Source: Pampus argenteus
Taxonomy: Eukaryota; Chordata; Actinopteri; Scombriformes; Stromateidae
Direction of reading: 5' to 3'
NCBI GenBank assembly: GCA_036937835.1
Contig: CM072874.1
Location: 14,336,001-14,400,000 of the forward strand
Length of the DNA: 64,000 nt
In this document: one piece after another, positions 13,183 to 26,432 of the stretch
How the letters are laid out: each line of letters opens with the position of its first letter
Position numbering within the stretch: the stretch's first letter is position 1
Program-made: the position numbers and the translations under genes
The notes under the pieces: generated by a model
What the model was told of the DNA's origin: nothing
Seen by the model: only the letters and a program-made list of their open reading frames with translations
The model's database searches: none

Positions 13183-14211
13183 CGTGACAGCGCCGATGAC
13201 TCTTTATATGCAAGCTGGGATGTTAACAGGTCTTTTCAATTTGATAAACTATGACTACAACTATTAGAGCAGCACAGTGATGCAGCTTTTAGCTATTATA
13301 TTATAATTTGGGAAAGAAAACTTGTTTGCCGCAATCCTGGTGAACCTGGATTGCCTGGTTGCGTATTTGCTGGACACAATGACTTTGATGGTTTAAGGTT
13401 GTAAGATAACACCTGTTAGCTGAGAGTGTGGAGCAGGTGTGTGAAAAGTGAGACAAAGCAAGCAGATAGAGTCTGTGGGGCACACCGTCTTAAAATGTGG
13501 CTCCCTTTCCCTTTAAATTCAATATGATGAAGGGCAATATTTCCAGGGTTTTGGGCCATCTCTTCCGTCCTAAAATGACACAGATTGGTTAGTTATGAAT
13601 CTACACTTCATATAATAATGATACGGCTAGTTTCAGCCTTCAGTTTCATATCCAGTGCCAATGTAGTGAGGATTTGACCATTTATAGCAAACAGTTGAGT
13701 TGAGATTTGGTGGAAAAGGCTCTGCTCTTTGAGGGAGTTTAAAAGATTCAAAGAATCTGAGCAGCAAAGATGCCGAGAGAACCAGTTCCTCCTATTAAAC
13801 ATACATGAAGATAAATCTTATAAAATAATGAAATCAAATATCACGTAAGGAAGCGGAAGGTTGGGGTGGCGGGAGAAGCTGTGGCAGCAAATGGTGTTGG
13901 CTTAAGCATGATTGGTAGATTAAACAATAACAGTGTCAGGTTATAATGTCTGCACCGTACACCTGAATGAATATGATTGGATGTTATTGGTCACAGAGCT
14001 GTGAATGCGCTAATGAGTGTGAAGCATACTGATACTACTGACACTAATATAAGCTTAGTAAGTGTTTATACGTGTTTTAGTTGCCCAACTCTAACCATAT
14101 CTTATTCTTCATAACCACAGTGTTTCCCTAAATGTAATCATACTGTAGATGCCATGCACAGATATTGTAGGAAATGAAAAATGTAAAAACATTGCCACTG
14201 AACATTAGAGG

Positions 14212-14225
14212 TTTTTTTTTTTTTT
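14212..14225. repeat. T14 homopolymer
   Basis: Fourteen consecutive T. Confidence 0.9.
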
Positions 14226-17200
14226 AGAATCACCCAATATCTACATTCTTGTCTGGCAATAAGTTTTGAATAAAAGGCAGATGACTGTAAGCAATTATGT
14301 CACATTTCATGGGCTGCTAAAATTTCAGTGTAGTCTGATAGCTGATATGATTACGCTTTGACTCTGATATTAAAACGCTACATGCATACACTGACACAAC
14401 CACAGGATTAGATACCTGCCACTAGTACGCAGCTACCCGCCAAGAGGTAGGAATAGGTGCATAAACAGAAAATAATCAGTGCAAATGCATCAAGGATGAT
14501 GAATTGAATTAGATAACTAACGCATTAGAACAAAAAAGGTAATCTCTACTCTAATGTGTTAACGCGTTAAGCCCAACACCAGGATCATCACCAGGAAGCA
14601 AAACCGCTCAATGATCACCTACAGGTTTGATTCAATGCATTTGGATTACAGCAAAGGGGGAGTCACTATAAGGCTGTACAGCTGCCAGCTTTCCCATTGT
14701 TTTGGTTTTCTGTCCTGCAGCTTATATAAAAGATAAAGTGTACAGTGCCTACGCTATACTTTATTCTCTTTTTTTTTTTCCTCTTGTCCCTTTTTGAAGG
14801 AATTTCATTTCTTTGAGTCCATAACCACCTGCTGCAGCAACTCTCTAATCAGCCTAAAAGGTCAAATATAATTTACTGTGCACTTGTACATGGTCGATGT
14901 AAAATGAATAATCTGCTGGTAAGAGTCTGTGATTACAAACCATTTGCCACATTTTAACAGTTTTTTGTCACGTTTGCCATTCATTTACACAAGTACTGCA
15001 GTCTAATAAACTTGAAAAAAAATATGATCTTGAATAGATAAAATTGATTTTGTCAGATTACCAGTATTGTTTGTTGATTATACTAATAAATAATACATTA
15101 CACATCCCAGACGGTTTCAGAAAAAAACACCACAGGGAGGGTTCTGCAGCTGTAAACTGTCAAGGGTGACAAACTTTTAATATCTGCTATTTTCTGATTT
15201 ATAGAAAGCTTTTGGAGCATGTTCTGTAAAAATTGCACATCTTCATTTTCTGCAAATATCTGGTCGTGTATTGCTCCCTGCCTGAGGGGGAATACATGTA
15301 GCAGGTACATTTTTCATAATTAACACTTCTTGAACACACGTTATTCTTGTTCCTGTTTTGAACCTGTAAAAACTTTAGGAGCGTTAATTTGCCTCTGAGC
15401 ATGGTCTCTATTATGGCATTATTTAGAATAATAAGGAGCATAGAATGAGGAGTAAATAGCTATGCCACATATGATAATCAATTCCTCACTGATTCCTTTT
15501 GTATTACTGTTCCAACTGCTGAAACAGTTACAGCTACTTAAAAATGTAACAAATTAATTTACCACTATTTATTCTTTCACAGAAGTGGATGTAAAAGAAA
15601 TCACCGGTCATTTGCTCTGTAGGGTGAACATTCAGCTCAGAATCAGATAGTTTCTACATTACTGGTTATTCTAATCAATATAATACACTTAACTTCATAG
15701 GCTCAGGGAAAGCTCAGCAGCCTGCTATTGATTGTCAGCTACGGCAAATATGTAGAGACCTGCTGCCTCCTCTGAACTTTCAATTTATAACCCCAACTAT
15801 GGAGTTATAATAGTCTGAGACCATTATTAGTTTCGTTAAAATTATACAACAGAAAAAGTGAAATGTTTTGTGTGATCATATGTCTCAATATTCATACTGA
15901 ATATATCTGCAAAATGAGTAACATGTAAAAATAAGTATTTCCTGTTGGTGTTTGTATGTTAGGGCATTCACAGCATTTGGTTAAAGTTAAACAGCCGATC
16001 TGTCAAACAATCTGATGTCATTACAAGGAGGAACTAGAGGAGCATTTACATACGTTCACCTCAAGTGTTGGAACTTTGGTTATGTTACGAAGACAAAGAC
16101 ATCCATCATCATAACAGTAAAAAAATGTGTTGGGTTTTTACTTTGAATAAGTAAATAGTTATCAGATTTCAGAATAAAATAAAAACCAAGACTGTCCAAT
16201 AAAATATTTCCATACAGAAATGGCACAGTCTTGTTCCAAGTTGTTGTTGCTATTGTTTCTTAGCTATACTTGATACTTGCCAAAGTTGGCTTTGGAAGTT
16301 AAAGAAACTATGCATGCAAATTTCCAACACAATGTCTTTGACATCATTCTATTAAAAGAGACATGGAGAAGAATAATTTGGCAATAACGGACTTGGAAAG
16401 CTGTCAAACTTAAAACACTTGCACCCACACCTACGTAGACACGTCGTTTTCCTCATGACCACTGGCAAGAAATATCCTCTTACATCTGAATATTTTTTTG
16501 CAATCAGATAAAAAAGGAACTCATGACGATTAAATATGAATAATCCAAACTGATCAGAAGATAGAGCAACGAGCGTTTGCTTTAAATGCCACATCCCACA
16601 CTGGCCAGTGACTTGGGGGATTTAAACACTCCTTATCAAATATAAATAATAGTATGCTGCCATTAAGCCACACGCACAATTTAGATGGATGTGCCTATTA
16701 AACAATAGTTTAATGAAGTGTCGCTTTTCTATTCACCAAAGGTTCAGCAATAAAATAAAATGAAGATCTATTTCTTTTCATTTATTACGCTAAATTATTC
16801 ATTCCATTTCTCCGTCTTTTCTTCTTCAGGGATTTTTACAACTCTGTATAGTCTGGGTCGGATTCACTGCGGGGAACAACCAGACAGACTGAGTGTTTAT
16901 AGTGTTTTCACCAAGATTGTTGTTGATTTGTTTGCGTCAGGCTTTCCAGTAATGACTCATTAGTGCCGCTGCAGCTGTCAATATCTTTGTTGAACAATTT
17001 TTTCTCCAACCGTCAATACAACCGTCTGTTTTCTTATTTATGTCATTATACAGGGTTTTGTTTATCTTTATGGGTTCTGACATTAGCGTTCCCTCTGTTT
17101 TCTTCCTGGAGAAATTATAAAATGACATTCAAAAAGTAGATGATTACATTAACATTACACCTTATAGGAGGTAAAGATTAGTGCCACATACACACTGTAT

Positions 17201-17803
17201 TCATTATATATTATGAAAGATAAAACAACTGATGATGGTGTGATGGATCTGACGAATTCTTAAATACATTTATCTGTAACTCTAACTCAACTTCCTGGAT
17301 TGTATTTGCACTGTCTCAGCATTACATCATAAAGTAGTGCCAGACTGTCAGATTTTTGTTATTACTGCACATGCTCTAACTCTCCCCTGTAGAAACTCTC
17401 CACTGTAACCGCATGACCTCTCTCCCTCTGAAAACATGTCTAATTCACAAGCACCACCGAGCAAGAACCCAAAGTAATCTAATTTTGACACATAAAAGAA
17501 AACATGAAACAGGTCTATAACTTCATCAAGTGATATGATGCGGGAAAGTTCATTTCACAGGCGTTGGATTAAGACTAATCCTTGACTGGAGCATTGCTTT
17601 AAACAGAGATCTCCATTGAAAATAAACTCTGCTTAATCCATATGTGGCATCATACTTCACACTTAAAAGGCTTTCAACTTTGTACAAATATTTTTCCACA
17701 GATTACTCTCGCTGTGTGGCAGGTCAAGTTCAAATTTCGTGGCTTCAATTGGCAGAGGCTAAAGGCTTATTCAAGTCTCTGAAAAAGGACACATTTACAT
17801 GGC

Positions 17804-17892
17804 AAATGGTAAACAGATATACTGTATTGCCCCTTATATAGCCCCATGCTAGTCAATTGTCCATTCAACGCGCTTCACTTCAATCCTTGCCA

Positions 17893-17930
<38 letters not shown>

Positions 17931-18064
17931 CCATACACTGATGGCAGAGGCTTCTATGCAAGGTGCCAACCTGCTCATTAGGAGCTAAGGACACGTCGTC
18001 TTGTGGACTGGAGGAGCCGGGGATCAAACCACCAACCTTCTGATTAGCTCTACCTCCTGAGCCA
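17804..18064 (-). mobile_element. tRNA-derived SINE with internal (CA)n
   Basis: On the minus strand the element starts with a tRNA-like head. A Pol III A box, TGGCTCAGGAGG, lies at 18064-18053 and a B box, GGTTTGATCCC, at 18030-18020. CCGGCTCCTCCAGTC follows, then a tRNA-unrelated body. It ends near 17804 with GCTATATAAGGGGCAA and then a GTTTACCATTT tail. Heads of this type are common teleost tRNA-related SINEs. The A-to-B spacing is only 22 bp, about 10-15 bp shorter than in a typical tRNA head, which suggests an internal deletion and an inactive promoter. The body contains a 32-bp GT run (plus-strand CA at 17896-17927). No target-site duplication is obvious. Confidence 0.75.
17896..17927. 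repeat. (CA)n microsatellite inside SINE
   Basis: Sixteen perfect CA units inside the tRNA-derived SINE. It presumably expanded after insertion. Confidence 0.95.
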
Positions 18065-19048
18065 AAACATTTAAATGGACTCACAGACATCATTTTATTC
18101 AATATTAATTTTCTGGCCAAGAAGACTGCATAATAACCTGATGTCAAACAACATGAGCACAGTAAAGAATACAGTCAGTCATATAGACCACGAACATTAT
18201 CTGCAGTGAAATGTGTCTTTCTTTGCTCTTTACTGAAGGAGACTATCTTCCCAGCAGTTTGAAGCACTTCTTCATGATGTCAAGGTTTTCTTGCAGAAAA
18301 TGAGCACTTTGCTCCTCGAGAGCACAGTGGCTAACTACATCTGTCAGAAACATGAGACTGAGGGGAAGTTGAAAGCTTGATGTCGGACTAACACGGAAGT
18401 GGCGAAACGTATTCCAGTTGATGAAAGGGAATGCTTTAATACCTGATGGTGCTAACTCTCTGTAATTGACCCCTTATGGCAGTCCTCCATAAGAGGATGA
18501 TCTCCAGTGAATTGTAAGCACTAACTTTTCTAGAACGATACGTGAAAAGGCAAAACTCTTGAGGGGAAATTGAGTGTGTGAGCAAAAGAGAGAGTCTGAA
18601 AGGTTGTGGCTATAAAAGAGCATCAGCTACAGTAAGTAACTCACATCTAAAAGCATGTCTCTATGCATCTTATGTATGGCATCTATCTGTCCATTTACAT
18701 GCATGTGTGCAAATGAAAGAAAGAAACTTTATGAATAGTATATATATATGGTGCATTTGTGAGCCAGTGTTGAGCTCCAATATCTGTGTATTTATCTGTG
18801 TCACAATAAAATCAAACCAAGCATCAAGAAAAAAAAAAGATGTGAATTTAAGAGACAAGAAGTTTGCCTTCAGTTCTTGGAGGTGCTTAAGTTGTGTCAC
18901 GAAATGTATATCATATGTGCAGACAACACTGTGTTTTAAAGAACAACCTCCTTTGAGAAGTTTCCACTATCAGTCTAGGAATGAAAAAAAAAGAAGTGAA
19001 ATCTGTCTACTAATGTTTGTTTATAAAAACCTTCAGTTTCCAGATGTT
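18065..19048. other. Non-coding stretch, nothing recognised
   Basis: No exon or element was recognised. The 176-codon plus-strand frame across it has no domain, uses runs of Lys from A-tracts, and extends into the repeat that follows. Confidence 0.55.
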
Positions 19049-19242
19049 AACCAATCAGAACAGAGAGCCTTAAAGGGACAGGCGCTAAAACGGCCTGCTT
19101 CAGACTGAAGCTGAACTGTGGGGCTGCATAAAAGGTCAGTTGGAGATAAATGAACTGTAAATCAGGCAAAGATATTCCAGTAGAATACATCCCAGAATAT
19201 AAATATAGACTTGGAAATGTGGATAAAAACGTCCCCTTTAAC
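19049..19242. mobile_element. Probable non-autonomous DNA-element remnant
   Basis: The stretch opens with CCAATCAGA, then CTTAAAGGGACAGGCGCTAAAACGG and a TTCAGACTGAAG segment. It ends with a TTCCAGTAGAATA to CCCCTTTAA block. This order matches, from memory, a widespread fish repeat whose consensus ends in GACCCCTTTAA. Only one end is recognisable and the left end was not found. There is no coding capacity. The family name is left open. Confidence 0.5.
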
Positions 19243-19354
19243 ACTATTCTAGTTATACGTGAAGATGTTGTAGGTTAGTTTACTCATATTAATGCAATCC
19301 ACATTCTGCCCTCAGAATTTTTTCACGAGGCAGTTAACATCTGATCTTGTAAAC

Positions 19355-19357
<3 letters not shown>

Positions 19358-19400
<43 letters not shown>
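19358..19400. repeat. (CA)n microsatellite
   Basis: About 21 perfect CA units, one of the longest in the window. Confidence 0.97.
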
Positions 19401-19402
<2 letters not shown>

Positions 19403-19756
19403 TCTGTCAGTAAATGACACATCTTGATAAGCATGAATGTACACCAAGGAGACCGTAAAAAAAAAGAATCTATGTTATCACAAATATTTGGCAAGCTTAT
19501 AGTATATACATCCTAACTGATACTGATATTGAAATTGATACTCATATCAATAAATGCCAAATAATCTCTTAAGGATTTATGGAGCTGCAGATGCAAATGT
19601 CAACTCGATCTCTCCTTGTTACCACTTCACCTCGAGTTGAACACGAGGTGAGAGGTCTCTCAGCAGGTTATCAAAAGATGGCAAATAGGACAAAAATAGG
19701 ACAACTGTAAATTAGTCAACTCAACATAGAAAAAAAACAAACTCTTATAATTTGTG

Positions 19757-19793
19757 CCTCGCTGAGCAACATGTTGGCTCTTAATCAGCGAGG
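19757..19793. repeat. Perfect 9-bp inverted repeat with inner palindrome
   Basis: CCTCGCTGA at 19757-19765 is matched exactly by TCAGCGAGG at 19785-19793. The 19-nt loop contains the palindrome CAACATGTTG at 19767-19776. Function is unknown. Confidence 0.8.
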
Positions 19794-20205
19794 GTCTCTG
19801 TCAGTTTGTGATTGTCAGGGGAATTCTGCGTTAGTTATGTGCAATTACTTATTTGGCAGTGAAGCAATAAACTGGCTTTGTGTTAATCCAAGATTAATTC
19901 TCATGAATATTAGATCAAGGAGGGGGGATTTCATACTGCAGGAGATGTAAAATACTCACTCGAGATTCATCGCAAAAGTGTAAAACTCTTCAGAGGAGGT
20001 TGGATCTGTGAAGCTGGATGCTTAGGATGATGATGATGATTACTGTTGCCGGTCGTACAGATTTAGTGGCTTCTTCAAATTTCCATCAGCACGCAAAAAC
20101 ATAAGATTGATCCTGACAGATTGTAAAAGACAAGCTGATCAACGTGGTTCTGACAGAAATTAGAGTAAGTAAAAGACAGGGAAATGGACAGGAAAGAGGA
20201 CGAAC

Positions 20206-20223
20206 AGAGAGAGAGAGAGAGAG
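20206..20223. repeat. (AG)n microsatellite
   Basis: Nine AG units. Confidence 0.9.
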
Positions 20224-20470
20224 ATGAAATGAACTGCAAAGTGTGCTCTCCCTGACACTATTTAGTGATATATCCTGTTCCCTCCACTCTCCCAACCGAA
20301 CACATAACACTCACAGCCTCCTGCGCAAGATCATCGTCACATAATTGGTTTTAAATCAAGAGGAAGAGCCTGCTGCACAGCAGGGGCCAAGATCAATCAT
20401 GGAAATCAATGACAAAAAAACTGAGATAATGCCTCCAAAGTCACATTTCTCAGCCAAAAGGGGGGCCTGA

Positions 20471-20495
20471 GGGGGCGGGGGGTGGGGGGTGGGGG
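20471..20495 (+). other. G-quadruplex-forming motif
   Basis: Four G runs of 5, 6, 6 and 5 bases are separated by single-base loops (C, T, T), with another G6 run just upstream at 20460-20465. This exceeds the usual G3+N1-7 criterion, and single-nucleotide loops favour a very stable parallel fold. No promoter or exon is recognised nearby, so a role is not inferred. Confidence 0.85.
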
Positions 20496-21675
20496 TCCTG
20501 TGCAGTGAAAGGTGTTTTCCCTGTTACACACCTTAATTGGTTTATGTGTGATTTACTTAAAGAGGATATTTATTGTGTTCCCAGTTGCACTACAATTCTT
20601 TATATATGCAAAAGGGATATAGTTAGGGTTATAGTATATAATAAACATTTCTGTCATCATATATGGGAGTGATGGCACAGGATATAATAAAAACAGAGTA
20701 CAGAGTTCATGCATGCACTGCCAGTGCTGCTGGTGTTGTGGTAGTAATATTATCACCTACCATAAAAACATACTATTGATTGTTGTACCCAGTGAGGGTT
20801 TGGCCAAGGAACAACAAAAATCTAAAGCAAACTTAAATATACCAACACTGAATTGTATACCCACATCTCCCAAGCAACCAATCAGAATACAGCATGAAAT
20901 GACGGACAATACACGCGACACCAAGTGTTCAAGCTATAAAGAATTGAGAACTGAAAAACACCTTTATATGGAAAGTTCATTAACTTTTTGTAATTTTGTA
21001 ATATAAATACATAAAACTAAGGTCTTGCTTAACAGATTTATTTATTTTCTTTATATACATTTCTAATATGTAACTAAATGTCATGCCAGTCTTTGGAAAA
21101 ACTTCATAAGGCAAGGACCACAACTCCACTCTGCCACACCAATTCCATCCCATTCTGTGTTTATTTTTTACAATAAATGTATTCTTTGATAATACATAGG
21201 AATAATAATAAATGTTTTCAACTACAAATTGCATTACAAACATTTCCCACATAAATTTATAATAACTTAAGTTTTTCAATGATGAGTTATTCATGGCGAC
21301 CTTTGAAAAGTGCACACTGCCTCAAGAAAATACTTGTGGAAAACAGCTGGTAAAGAACAAGAAACCTTCCACAATGGCCAGTTGTGACATAGGTGACATT
21401 AATTTTGTCCTTTAAGTGGGTCAAAAACCAACTTTAGGTCTTAGATCACCAAACCATACAGAAAAAAAAACCCTCTGTGAAGCAACCAGGTGTATAATTT
21501 CATCTGTCCTTGTTCTGTCAGTGGTCCCAGCTGAGGGTGTTACTGGTCAGCATGTCCTGTCCTAATTACTCGGCTAGCAGGGAGGACCACAGGCCCAGAT
21601 GCACTGGGACACTCATAGCGCGAGAGAAAAGGTCCCAGACCGCTATTCGAATAGAAACACCAGCGTTGACGCACT

Positions 21676-21678
<3 letters not shown>

Positions 21679-21706
<28 letters not shown>
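21679..21706. repeat. (CA)n microsatellite
   Basis: Fourteen perfect CA units. Confidence 0.95.
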
Positions 21707-21822
21707 TTCAAACACACAACAACTTGAGAACACGTGCAGAGGTGTGGACACATCCAGGTAAAGCATCAAATAAACAAAGAAGTGCATTCGAAGGTGCACA
21801 AATATCTCTAATATGCACATGT

Positions 21823-21842
21823 ACACACACACACACACACAC
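21823..21842. repeat. (AC)n microsatellite
   Basis: Ten AC units followed by imperfect CA. Confidence 0.9.
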
Positions 21843-24800
21843 CCGCACACACTCACACAGGCAGTCAGACCCATATGTAGAGGGACTGTGTTTCCTTCCA
21901 GGTCATTAGCCCCCGACTGTCAGGGTGAGCCGAGGAAGCGGAGGTGACATGTCGTCTACGGCTCGGCCAGATGTGCTGACAATGCAGACAGACAGGAACA
22001 CTTTTCAAACACAAAGTTTGTACGGATGATGAAATCTGATTAAGACTAAGCGGCTCTACAGATGTGGTTTTTAGTAGGAGAGAGGGTTAACACTTAGCGA
22101 AAGACAGTCGTGCATTTGCAGTCAATGTAAAGATTAGTGCTGTGATCTTGAGTTAAACAAAAAATTCTCTTTATACTTTCTGTTTCTTTCTGTAGTTCTT
22201 TGTCACTCCTTTAAGCATCTGTTACATTGGCATTAAATGCACTTAAGATCAATGATGCATTAAAGGCATTCATTTATAGTTTCGATTAGATAAAGCTAAT
22301 TCAGATCTATGTTGTTTCTGCTCCGTCTTCATCTTGTTTCTGCGTCTCTCTCTGTATTTTGCAGAATAGTCAATCGTGTTAATTTATCTCTGAAAGAACA
22401 GAAGTCAGTGTGTAAGTGTTTCTGTACATTTACACCCATCTAGGCTTTTCATAGTTTTCAACAGCCGGATCTCTGTGCCATTTCAGATCCATGAGAGGAT
22501 AAACAACACTCTAATCCAAACTTGTCATCTCCAAACAAAAGTACTGTTAATGAAAAATCAATGCCTACGATATAACACTGGATAAATTGTTGTGTGGCCA
22601 CATTGAAAAGCAGTCGTGATGCTAAATTGTTGCTGTAAGGACTCTAATCAGTCATTTACACAGCACAATTTTCAGTGCATTCATCTCCATAGAGTAGATA
22701 AATAAATGTGCTACTGACAACTAAAGCTCTTTTGAAAAAAGATCCATCTAAAAACAACTAAGCAGGCTAACTAAATATTGATCACAAAACAGAATTCAAT
22801 ATTTTAACTTTCTCACAGGTCTGATGTTTTGATTTCATTTCATTTGCAATATGCATGCAACACAACACCCCCTTTGACTTACTGGGAGCATTTCTACATA
22901 TGTTCACTGCAACCTTTGGAACTTTGACTATGTTTAACATAGATATCCAACATCATAACCAGAAACAAAAAAGCACAAAAAGCATAAGACATGCCCTTTT
23001 ATGTGAAGTGTGTGATAAGAAAAGAAAAGCGCAATGCTTTTAAAAATTAAGTGTGTGAAAGCTCTCCATCATTCATGTTTGAGCGCAAAGATTCTGAAAC
23101 ACACCCAAAAACGCAGCCTGCATGCAAAGAAAAATCCTCCAAACAACTGTTATGGTGCATATTTATGAATTTGTAAATATAAAAATGTCATCATGTGTAT
23201 TGATAACATCCTACTCTATCTATCTGGACTTTGGGCATAAAAGATGATGGTTTGGTTTTTAAATAGTGAGAAATAAGAGTGAGAATATTCTCTCTCTTGT
23301 CCTCAAATCAGACCAGAAAATACTCCAGTCATGAAGAACACTTCAGGGTGTCCAAGTTCCCCATTCACAGCAAAGTTAGTCAAACCTGCAACACCAAACT
23401 GATGCTGCAGCACATTCAGAAAAAAGACATGTACCCCAAGAGCTGGCATGCTCCCGGTGCAGGACAGTGTAGGAAATGAGAGGAGGCTGCATGGGGAAAA
23501 CAGAGCTACTGGTTGAGGGAAATTTGGCAAAGTTGTACTCTGGGCTTCATGCTGCTGCCTCTGCTGCGAAGCGAGGTTGGCTGGTGTGAAAGGAAGGACA
23601 GCCAAATCCCCTCACCCAGAGCAAATATGTCCAGCTAACGACGCTACGCTGCAAAAAGTGTCCATGTAATTTTATCATTAATTTAAGCTAATGGCTGAAG
23701 GAAAGGCAATAATATAACTTTATGAAAAAAAACTTAAAGAACTGCCTCAGAACTTTAAACTATAGTAAAGTTGATATGGTCTCAACTCAACAGGTGTTAA
23801 AAGGTTTAGATCTGTGTTTTAAAACATATGTCCTACCTGCACACATGGGGCACTTGTGTTTTGCAATGTGATTTCACCTCTTATGGGGAGATTTGAATTT
23901 CTGCATGTGATTCACTTTTCATGATTGAACTGAACCGATTGCCTCTAACTTTTTTAGCAACTTTTTCAGGTATCATGTTTGACTCATCACAACTTCGGAG
24001 GGGATGCAACACATTTGCCATTTCGTGGGTGATAAATTAATTTAAACTGAACAGATGTAACTCTTTTTCCAAAGATTTACTCAAAAAAAAAAAAATTACA
24101 AAGATACATTACAGGTGTGAGTTTCACAGCCAGCTTCGTGTTTCCTGTGTTGATGTTCACTCAATCCCAAAGCCACAATTAGAACATTCCTGAAAAAAGG
24201 CGCAATGACAAAAGCATGAGACTGAGGGTGTAAAAGAGCAACACCTTCAAAGTTTGTGTTGTAACACATCCTGCATGCATGCAAAAAACATAACTCACAC
24301 TGTAACCATGCACACATAACACATCAGAAGGCAGAAAGACAACAGGCTGTTTTCACATTAGTCACAAACACACACGAAAACTGTCTGCAGAGACCCTCCT
24401 CCTCTGACCAACAGACACGCTCACATACACAGATGGGGAAATGGAAACACTGACTTTATCCCGAATTCAATGTCCCCTGTCTCATACACACCGGTGCAGT
24501 TGTACACAAAACTGGTGAGGTGTGTGTCTTTCTCCCCGGCGTTTGTCAAATCTAATTAAAGAGCGAGCTGCTCACCAGAGGGGTTGATGACACATAAGGG
24601 TGTTTAATTAAAATTTCGAAAGAAGCTACACGCCGTGGCAGTGTTACGGGACGGGACAGGCTTCTGGAGAAACAGAAGAGGGAGCAAAGAAGAAGAAGAG
24701 AGAGAGCAGGAAAGTGGAAAGAGTTATTTAAGGACATGTGTCAAACAGAGTAAAGAGGTGACTGAGAGATTCATGTTGCGTTTGATCCAGAAAGAAAGAA

Positions 24801-25578
24801 GTTATAAATTCTAACCCCCATGCTCTCCAGCAATAAAAAAAACAGCCTTGTCTTACGCAAAATACTAACCCTTCACATCGTTATCAGAGCTGTTTGGTAA
24901 CCTTAGATAGCTAGTTGTCCCAAAACATAACATGTAGTTTTATATGGACATTGGTCCAGGCGGTTAGGAAAGATTGACTGAGAAAGAAGTGAGAGTTTTA
25001 GGATAAAAATACAAAAATGTTCTTGCATGAGGTCCAATGTGCTGAAAGTGGCTAAAAAGATGAGTAGAGCTACAGGTGGGTGTTAAATTTGTTACTACAA
25101 GTGACCCCATTCACTTTACATGTAGTCATTTAATTCATTGATAATATTTAAAATTTTAATAAGTGGAGCTTTAAGACTGAGCACTTGACTTCAGGTGCAA
25201 CAATTTCTGTTTCATTCAAATGTTCTACTAGTCGGAATTCCCAGCATCACTGAACACAGCACAAGTAGAAAAACTTGAAAATGGAAAATGAGGATGTAAG
25301 GAGGGAGCAATGGGAACGATGACTGAGAAGAAGGAAGAAAAAAAAGGCAGCAAAGAGATTGAATTAAATGTGAGAACGGGGAGAGGAAAAGAGGAGGGAT
25401 GAAACAAAAAGAAAAAGAGAGAGAAAACATGTAAAATCATTCATGACCAGCAGTGCAGTAGAGGAAACTGTGTGGTGTGGCAAATGAATTGCTCTGCAGG
25501 AAGCATTTTCATTTGTGTGCACACACAGTACAAAGCTGCTGGAGGGGAGCTGGAGGCGCCCTCTGTGTGTATGGGATT

Positions 25579-25600
25579 GTGTGTGTGTGTGTGTGTGTGT
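25579..25600. repeat. (GT)n microsatellite
   Basis: Eleven perfect GT units. Confidence 0.95.
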
Positions 25601-26048
25601 GCTGGACTGCTGTGCTGCAGTTGCATATAGTTCGGGATGAAGTGACCTAACATTTTAAAGCCTCCAACCCTCTAATCACCAAGTACAAAACAATAGTCAT
25701 ATTGTTTTTCTCATAGAATCAGCATGAGCAGTTCTGTTTACCGAATGCTTACTATATGATTCAGCAGGAAATTGTTGTTTATGTTTTTATTTTCTTCATA
25801 AACACACACACATTCTATTCAGAGTGATGCACTGACGGGTGTTGGAGAATTTTCCACCTCTAAAGTTTGGTATTTTAGTTGTATTGGGTCAAGCATAGGT
25901 TTTGGGGTCAGAGCAAGGCCATAATACATAACAACCAGAGAAGACAGTGCCTCGTCTGTTGCAGACACTGAGTAGCGTTGCTGGGGTAACCAAGGTTAGA
26001 GGAAAGGGACTTTTTGATATCACAGCTAGTCCCAGCCTAGTCAAGCTA

Positions 26049-26177
26049 TAGCATGAACTGATGAAGCCTCTTGGATGAGAGGTGAAACATCTTCAAAGAC
26101 AAATAATCAAGTCCAGTTGTGTTCGATTTAATTTCCTTGAAATAACTATGACCTGGATAAATGAGAATATTCACAGG
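26049..26177 (+). repeat. Interspersed repeat fragment (teleost type, unnamed)
   Basis: It runs from AGCATGAACTGATGAAGCC, through a GGATGAGAGGTGAAAC segment and CAAGTCCAGTTG, to TATGACCTGGATAAATGAG and TTCACAGG. I recognise this order as a repeat found at many places in fish genomes, but I cannot name the family. Only about 130 bp is recognisable. There are no terminal repeats or coding frame. Confidence 0.5.
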
Positions 26178-26340
26178 CGATATCCTGGCTGGCTACATAA
26201 GCCTTAAGTTACATTCTAATGCACCAATAGACAGTCAATAGAAAGTCTGCATGCTGAAGATATATTGAGTTTGACCATTTTCTTGTTCATTCTTGTTGGG
26301 GTTTAAAGTTTGACCACAGGAGGTGAGTCTTCAGAATTGA

Positions 26341-26385
26341 GATGGATGGATGGATGGATGGATACATACATACATACATACATAC
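26341..26385. repeat. Compound (GATG)n(CATA)n microsatellite
   Basis: About five and a half GATG units run into about six CATA units. Confidence 0.95.
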
Positions 26386-26413
26386 GGTACTTGGGCCAAT
26401 AAAACTGATTATC

Positions 26414-26432
26414 TTTTTTTTTTTTTTTTTTT
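26414..26432. repeat. T19 homopolymer
   Basis: Nineteen consecutive T. Confidence 0.95.

Larger units (their letters stand above)
4761..17803. other. Non-coding stretch with microsatellites
   Basis: No exon, RNA gene or clear transposon was recognised across these 13 kb. It holds several simple repeats, listed separately, and an internally non-repetitive stretch at about 10850-11230 that could be a conserved element. The imperfect inverted repeat around 14513-14556, followed by the palindrome TTAACGCGTTAA, may be the tip of a decayed DNA transposon. Confidence 0.55.
19243..26048. other. Non-coding stretch with microsatellites and structured motifs
   Basis: No exon was recognised. It holds CA repeats, a G-quadruplex motif at 20471-20495, an inverted repeat at 19757-19793, and a complex stretch at 19740-19960 that could be a conserved element. 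A GCTTTAA-ending segment around 25020-25174 resembles the end of a short interspersed repeat, but I could not define its borders. Confidence 0.5.

Noticed and set aside
14513..14569. Imperfect inverted repeat and TTAACGCGTTAA palindrome as a transposon end
   Set aside because: No partner end or target duplication could be found, so it is noted only in the regional entry.
18578..19108. 176-residue plus-strand frame
   Set aside because: It runs through A-tracts and into a repetitive element. The composition is not protein-like and no family was recognised.
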